Shown: positions 59,320 to 64,000 of the stretch, in pieces
How the letters are laid out: the number at the start of each line of letters is the position of its first letter
Numbering within the stretch: position 1 is the stretch's first letter
Source of the DNA: Tanypteryx hageni
Taxonomy: Eukaryota; Arthropoda; Insecta; Odonata; Petaluridae
NCBI GenBank assembly: GCA_028673005.1
Contig: CM054120.1
Coordinates: 57,596,057 to 57,660,056, forward strand
Direction of reading: 5' to 3'
Length of the DNA: 64,000 bases
Notes under the pieces: model-generated
Database searches by the model: none
Told to the model about the DNA's origin: nothing
Seen by the model: only the letters and a program-made list of their open reading frames with translations
Translations under genes and position numbers: made by a program

Positions 59320-60995
59320 TTAACCCATCAGTGGTAACTTGAGATTTATTCCCGCCAGTGGTAACGTTGTGTCCAAGGGACCCAGGAAACACAACGGCTT
59401 GTAAAAAATGAAGCATTAGAGAATACAGCATGAAATTTGCTCTTTGTTATGCTTCAATATATCTAATATAAAATATTCTCTAAAAAAAAAAGAATGTTTT
59501 CAAGACAGATCTTAATTAAAAATTGCAAAAATTTGTAATGTGAATTAAAAAAAATTTGTTGTTATCAATGCAATCACTGCACATCATTGATGCATGTTTA
59601 AGGCAGATATACTTCAAACACTTTTGGCAGTAATACTTTGATTTAGAGTCTTTACAATGAATGCATAATCCTCTCTTATTTAGCTGCACTGGTGAATGTT
59701 GCTGAACTTGGTAGCCTGAATACTTTTGAGCAAGGAGCCTAACATCTTTAGATAAATACATGCTCATCGATCTATTCTTTAGTTATTCTTCAATTAAACC
59801 TTTTCCTTAAAAAATTCTGCCTAATGCCTTGACACGCACATTAACCACCGGAAATATCAATTAAAAAAAGAAAAATGAATTCTTACCAAGATTTTTTTAT
59901 AAAAATTCTTCGCTCTTCAACTGAATTGTTGTTTGCTTTGAATATTATGTGTTCATTTATGGCACCAATGTACAACAAAGTGAAAAAAATATTTAAAGGC
60001 CACCTTCTTGAATTTCTTGACAGATTTCAGCGCACTTGGCATCTATCACATCTGCGCCTCCTTTGGTATCACTGTAGAATGTGATAATCTCCGTTTTTTG
60101 TTGTCTCCCGTTTCTGTGACTAATTTTGCATCGTGTTGCATACTTGCAAACAGGTTAAAAACCTTAGTCTTTTTTGGAATTTAGGAATCTAAAGTCATGT
60201 CCTATTGAAACCCAAACAAACTTGTGCAAATTTTATGATTTTTAGGATTTGAGAATTCAGTAGGCAACTCGGCCTTATTACCGTTTGCAGTTCCTATAAC
60301 AGTTAAATTATAATCTTTCATCATTTTTTCACTATTGAATAACAGGTAAACAGGTTATCCATATTGACGTTTCTTCCTGTATTGTACACAGGCCTGCACA
60401 TTCGTTCTACTACATCGTCCGTTTTGTGGCTTACTTTTAAAACTTCCGACGGCTGGTTTCCGGAATATATTTCAAAATTCAAAGCAAAATTCATTCTAGC
60501 ATCAACCAAGGCATACATTTTTATTCCATATCGGCTTGGTTTATTCTGAATGTATACTTTATAGGGAAACCAATCGCGGAATGCAGGAAGGATTTCGTCA
60601 AGAATTAGGTACTCTCCAGCTTAGTACGACTTCGAACATTTTGCAACAAACGCATCAAATAATTGTCCTATACATGACATATTGTCCAGTCTACGTCTCT
60701 TATATCTTCCTATTTACTCAGATCAAAGAATTTCTTGGAAGACGTAGAAGTCATCACAAGAAAAAACTTTCACCAGTTGTAACGTAGGGTCTGTCAGACC
60801 CAAATATCATTTCATCCTTTGACAACTGTTTATAAACTAAAAGCTGGGGCACGTGCCGTCCCATGACCGCCACATGAGCTTTTGATAGGAAGATACTCTA
60901 ACGAAGAATGTTGCTACTCAAACAGATCTAGTTCAAAAATACAAAAACAGACGGCGGTAGGTCTGTCAGACGCATCTTTACCACTGCAGGGTTAA
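59320..60995 (-). mobile_element. piggyBac relic inserted in the satellite
   Basis: The element is 59324-60991 (1,668 bp) with TTAA at 59320-59323 and 60992-60995. The termini are CCCATCAGTGGTAA (left) and CCCTGCAGTGGTAA (right, reverse strand). Flanks join to a continuous satellite sequence: the corresponding site at about 62355-62375 lacks the insertion. The transposase reads right to left. Internal sequence is shortened compared with a full piggyBac. Confidence 0.92.
59516..60780 (-). pseudogene. piggyBac transposase relic, N-terminus missing
   Basis: On the minus strand the first Asp block is LILDEILPAFRDWFPYKVYI (about 60555-60610). A frame from 60518 then reads YALVDARMNFALNFEIYSGN to the second Asp block, NVNMDNLFT. 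After several stops the third Asp region is GGADVIDAKCAEICQ (about 60010-60060). The C-terminal cysteine-rich domain (CIHCKDSKSKYYCQKCLKYI, then CLKH and CSDC) runs to 59516. The catalytic Asp residues are recognisable, but frameshifts and stops are frequent. The family is clearly different from the copy at 9.3-12.0 kb. Confidence 0.88.
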
Positions 60996-61070
60996 TGTAG
61001 AAATATTGCTTTTTGATGTAAATTTCAGACTTTACTTTGATAAGTTTGTTTCAGTAATTTTGCCATGCAG

Positions 61071-61140
61071 CTAATATCACTCAGGCCTCACAGCGCCGAA
61101 ATTTCTACATCTTGCTTCGGTGGCCACCACTCTCGAGTAG
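61071..61140 (+). other. Satellite B-type core
   Basis: Acceptor-like ATGCAG is present; the donor position reads GTACAT. It has lost about 10 bp relative to other cores. Confidence 0.5.
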
Positions 61141-61385
61141 GTACATTTATCACGAAATTTTCCTTCTTATCTTTATTCATTAGAATCTAATAACAATTCT
61201 TAAGGGCAATGTACGTAGTATCATTTTATATTGTTTTCAAGTATTAATTTCAGGTTTGAGCACTGATTTATGATTCCTTCTGTAATTTCAAAGGCTCTGT
61301 TAATTTATATGCACATACCGTGTAAATTTTTCATTTAAACATATTGACTATTTTTGTACTAAATTATGTTAAATTTCTCCTATAG

Positions 61386-61463
61386 CTTATATACTGCAAT
61401 CACTGAGACTCCAGCGTGGAAAACGACTGCCTGTTGTTTCAGTGGCCACCGCTCTCACGTCAA
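61386..61463 (+). other. Satellite core (exon-like) 3, 78 bp
   Basis: Acceptor TTTCTCCTATAG, donor GTAAGT. Confidence 0.6.
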
Positions 61464-61708
61464 GTAAGTATATTTATTACGCATTTTTCCTTCTTATCAT
61501 TTTTCATTTGAATCGAATAACAATATTTAAGGGAATTGTACGTGGTATCCATTTACATTTTTTTCGATCATAATTTCAGATTTGACAACAGATTAATAAT
61601 TTCTTAACTAATCTCATTGGTTCTGTTAATTGGAGACATATAGTATAACATATTAGGCAATACAAATCGATGATTGTTGTACTAAAATATGTTAATATTC
61701 TCCTACAG

Positions 61709-61788
61709 CTAATATACTGCAATCACTGAGGCCTCGCAGCTTCGAAAATCTAAACGTGTTGATACAGTGGCCATCGTTTTCAAATTAA
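61709..61788 (+). other. Satellite core (exon-like) 4, 80 bp
   Basis: Acceptor TATTCTCCTACAG, donor GTATGT. Confidence 0.6.
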
Positions 61789-62037
61789 GTATGTACATTT
61801 ATTAAGCATTTTTTCCTCTTAGCTTTTTACATTTGAATCTAAAAACAATTTTTAAGGGTAATGTAGGTAGCATCTATTAACATTGTTGTTTGGTGTGAAT
61901 TTTAGATTTGAGCAGATATTTATGAGTCTTTCTGAAATCTCACAGGTTTAGTTAATTCGGAGGCGCATATCCTATAAATTTAAAATTAAAACGTATTGAC
62001 GATTGTTGTACTAATTTATGTTAATTTTCTCCTACAG

Positions 62038-62118
62038 CTAATATACTGCAATCACTGAGGCATCGCAGCGTCGAAAACCTCTTACTTGTTTGTTCAGTGT
62101 CAACCGCTCTCACGTAAA
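62038..62118 (+). other. Satellite core (exon-like) 5, 81 bp
   Basis: Acceptor TTTTCTCCTACAG, donor GTAAGT. Closest relative of core 1. Confidence 0.6.
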
Positions 62119-62171
62119 GTAAGTTTGGTTATTACGCATTTTTTTCTTCTTATCTGTATTCATATGATAGG

Positions 62172-62325
62172 AAAGGAGGGGAGGCGGTTAGATATGTCGT
62201 GCATCACGTGGCCCGGCTCTGCGCCTATCACGCGCTTTCAAGTTGACTCATATAAGGAGTAAACTCAAGCGTCTCCTCCTATTTTGTCATTAGTTTTTGA
62301 GACGTGCGTGTTAGTAATTTCCGTC
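62172..62325 (+). promoter_or_regulatory. Promoter-like block P3
   Basis: Same layout as P1 and P2, with TATAAGG at 62251-62257, GTCTCCTCC, TCATTAG and GAGACGTGCG. The donor-like site is degraded (TTAGTAAT). Confidence 0.45.
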
Positions 62326-62433
62326 TTTGTGCTTCATTTAAATTTTTTCTTACCTATGTAGAAATATTGCCGTTTGATCCTTATTTCAGATTTTACTGTG
62401 TTTAATATTTGATTGAGTAATTTCGTCCTGCAG

Positions 62434-62510
62434 CTAAAATACCACAATCGCTGAGGCCTCACAGCTTCGAAATTTCTAAATGTTGCTTCGGTGGCCACCA
62501 CTCATGAGTA
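62434..62510 (+). other. Satellite B-type core
   Basis: Acceptor CTGCAG is good, but the donor position reads GATACA. Confidence 0.5.
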
Positions 62511-62759
62511 GATACATTTATTACTAGGCATTTTTCGTTTTTAGCTTTATTCATTTGAATCAATTAACAATACTTATTGGCAATATACGTAGTATCCTTT
62601 TACATTGATTTTCGGTATTAATTTCAGATTTGAGCATAGATTTACGATTCTTTCAAAAATCTCACTGGTATTGTTAATTCGGAGGCGCATATATTGCAAA
62701 TTATTAATTAAAAAATATTGACGATTGTTTTAGTAAATTATGTTAATTTTCTCCTACAG

Positions 62760-62839
62760 ATTATATACCGCAATCACTGAGGCGTCGCATCATCGAAAAT
62801 TTCCATCTGTTATTTCAGTGTTCACTGCTCTCAAATAAA
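62760..62839 (+). other. Satellite core (exon-like) 6, 80 bp
   Basis: Acceptor TTTTCTCCTACAG, donor GTAAGT. Confidence 0.6.
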
Positions 62840-63003
62840 GTAAGTATACTTATCACGCACTTTTTCCATCTTTACTTTATTGATTTGAGTCTAATGAAAT
62901 TTTTTAAAATCATTGTACGTAGTATCAATTTACATATACAGTCACTTTTAATTAACACATATTGACGATTGATTTACTAAACTATGTTCATTTTCTCCAA
63001 CAG

Positions 63004-63083
63004 ATAATATACTGCAATCACTGACGCCTCGCAACATCGAAAATTTCTACCTATTAATTCGTGGTTCACCCCTCTCAAATAAA
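63004..63083 (+). other. Satellite core (exon-like) 7, 80 bp
   Basis: Acceptor TTTTCTCCAACAG, donor GTAAGT. The monomer before it is shortened to about 243 bp. Confidence 0.6.
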
Positions 63084-63619
63084 GTAAGTACATATATTAC
63101 GCCTTTTTTCACCTTAAATTTCTTCATTTGAATCTAATAACATTTCTGAAGTGCAAGGGCAAGGACATTTCTTTCGTGCTTAATTTCAGATTTGGATAGC
63201 GATTTATGATTTCTTTAGTAATCTCAGTGGTTCTGTTAATTCATTAAAGTATGGGATAATCTTCGAGTATTTGTATAATGTTAATTAAAGTTTTGAATTG
63301 AAATAAAAGACTACATTGAAATAATTTTGCAGATTTTTTTTATTTACTGCAGTATAGGAGATTTGCTGGGTGGATGGATTACTCATTTTTCCATGTTAAC
63401 TTGATTCATTTGAATCGAATAACATTTCATAAGGGCCAGGGCAATGTACGTAGTATATATTTAAATAGTTTTTTGTGCTATATTTTAGGTACGAGCAGAG
63501 ATTTATGATTCTCGCAGTATTCTCACAGGTTCTTTTAATTCGGAGGCGTATATCCTGCAACTTTTAATTAAGACATATTGACGATTTATGCACTAAATTA
63601 TGTTAATTTTCTCCTACAG

Positions 63620-63699
63620 ATGTTGTACTGGAATCACCGAGGCGTCGCATCGTCGAAAACTTCTACTCGTTAATTCAGTGTCCTCCGCTCTCAAATAAA
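63620..63699 (+). other. Satellite core (exon-like) 8, 80 bp
   Basis: Acceptor TTTTCTCCTACAG, donor GTAAGT. The preceding monomer (around 63310) has lost its core. Confidence 0.6.
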
Positions 63700-63957
63700 G
63701 TAAGTACAATTCTTACGTATTTTTTCCATCTTAACTTTATTCATTTGAGTGTAATGACATTATTTAAGAGCAATGTCGTAGTATCAATTTCCATTGTATT
63801 AGTTGTTATTTTTATATTTGAGCGGAGATTTATGAATCTTTCGCTAATCTCACAGGTTCAGTTAACACGGAGGCGCATATCCTATAACATTTTAATTAAA
63901 ACATATTGACGATTGTTTTACTAAACAACGTTAATTTTCTTTTACGGCTAACATACT

Positions 63958-64000
63958 GCAATCGCTGATGCTTCGCAGCTTCGAAACTTTCCTCCTGTTA
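63958..64000 (+). other. Satellite core 9, cut by window end
   Basis: The acceptor has become TTTACGG, so AG is lost. The array clearly continues beyond the window. Confidence 0.55.

Larger units (their letters stand above)
55383..64000 (+). repeat. Higher-order satellite-like array with splice-flanked cores
   Basis: Diverged monomers of about 320-335 bp repeat in direct orientation to the window end. Each consists of an AATTTCAGATTTGAGCAGAG-type start, a TATTGACGATTGTTGTACTA-type middle, the acceptor TTTTCTCCTACAG, an 80-bp core, the donor GTAAGT and an AT-rich tail. A-type monomers have strong splice signals. B-type monomers (cores near 55938, 61071 and 62434) have the variant GCTTCGGTGGCCACCACTC and weakened donors (GTACAT). 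A ~190-bp promoter-like block lies between an A and a B monomer at 55.67, 59.14 and 62.17 kb. The stretch 56.5-59.1 kb is more diverged. A piggyBac interrupts the array at 59324-60991. Confidence 0.88.

Noticed and set aside
55541..63699. 80-bp satellite cores as mutually exclusive coding exons
   Set aside because: The frame open in core 1 has stops in others (for example core 2), and no frame is shared by all cores.
55383..64000. CRISPR-like array
   Set aside because: Long, diverged, AT-rich monomers in a eukaryotic context; no short identical repeats with unique spacers.

Overview
This is eukaryotic nuclear DNA. It is AT-rich, intron-containing and crowded with decayed transposons of at least five superfamilies: Penelope-like elements, hAT, piggyBac, pogo/Tigger and a non-LTR LINE, plus a scrap of a Polinton/adintovirus-like element. 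Very short introns (67 and about 122 bp) and the transposon mix suggest an arthropod, probably an insect. I cannot name the species. There are no prokaryotic operons, rRNAs or CRISPR arrays, and I recognised no tRNA.

Layout. 1-2.0 kb: rearranged Penelope-like element (PLE), with RT on the minus strand and an N-terminal fragment on the plus strand. 2.8-8.8 kb: a full-length dead hAT element with terminal repeats and an 8-bp target duplication, probably carrying a nested piggyBac-like insertion. 9.25-12.0 kb: a nearly complete piggyBac with TTAA duplications. 13.7-15.2 kb: a second PLE, 5'-truncated. 16-27.7 kb: non-coding DNA with MITEs, diverged repeats, a Polinton-like ATPase fragment broken by an (AT)n tract, and one isolated terminal exon. 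27.7-40.9 kb: the one host gene I can identify, a La-family RNA-binding protein gene on the minus strand. Its 5' exons (La motif and first half of RRM1) are single copy at 40.3-40.9 kb. Its 3' exons (rest of RRM1, and the C-terminal xRRM) lie in four tandem ~2.97-kb units. Unit 4, nearest the 5' exons, is broken and has a PLE in its A-B intron. Only unit 2 keeps every recognised exon open. 41.6-55 kb: hAT, Tigger and LINE fragments, MITEs and second copies of repeats also present at 17-20 kb.

55.4-64.0 kb: a satellite-like array that runs off the window end. Monomers of about 325 bp carry an 80-bp core flanked by good splice acceptor and donor sequences. Three interspersed blocks carry a conserved TATA-containing, promoter-like segment. 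The array was interrupted by a piggyBac whose empty site survives in a sister repeat. The cores are not coding, so this looks like a repeated, possibly spliced non-coding transcription unit, or a satellite that captured an exon. It and the La 3'-exon array are the two most unusual structures here.
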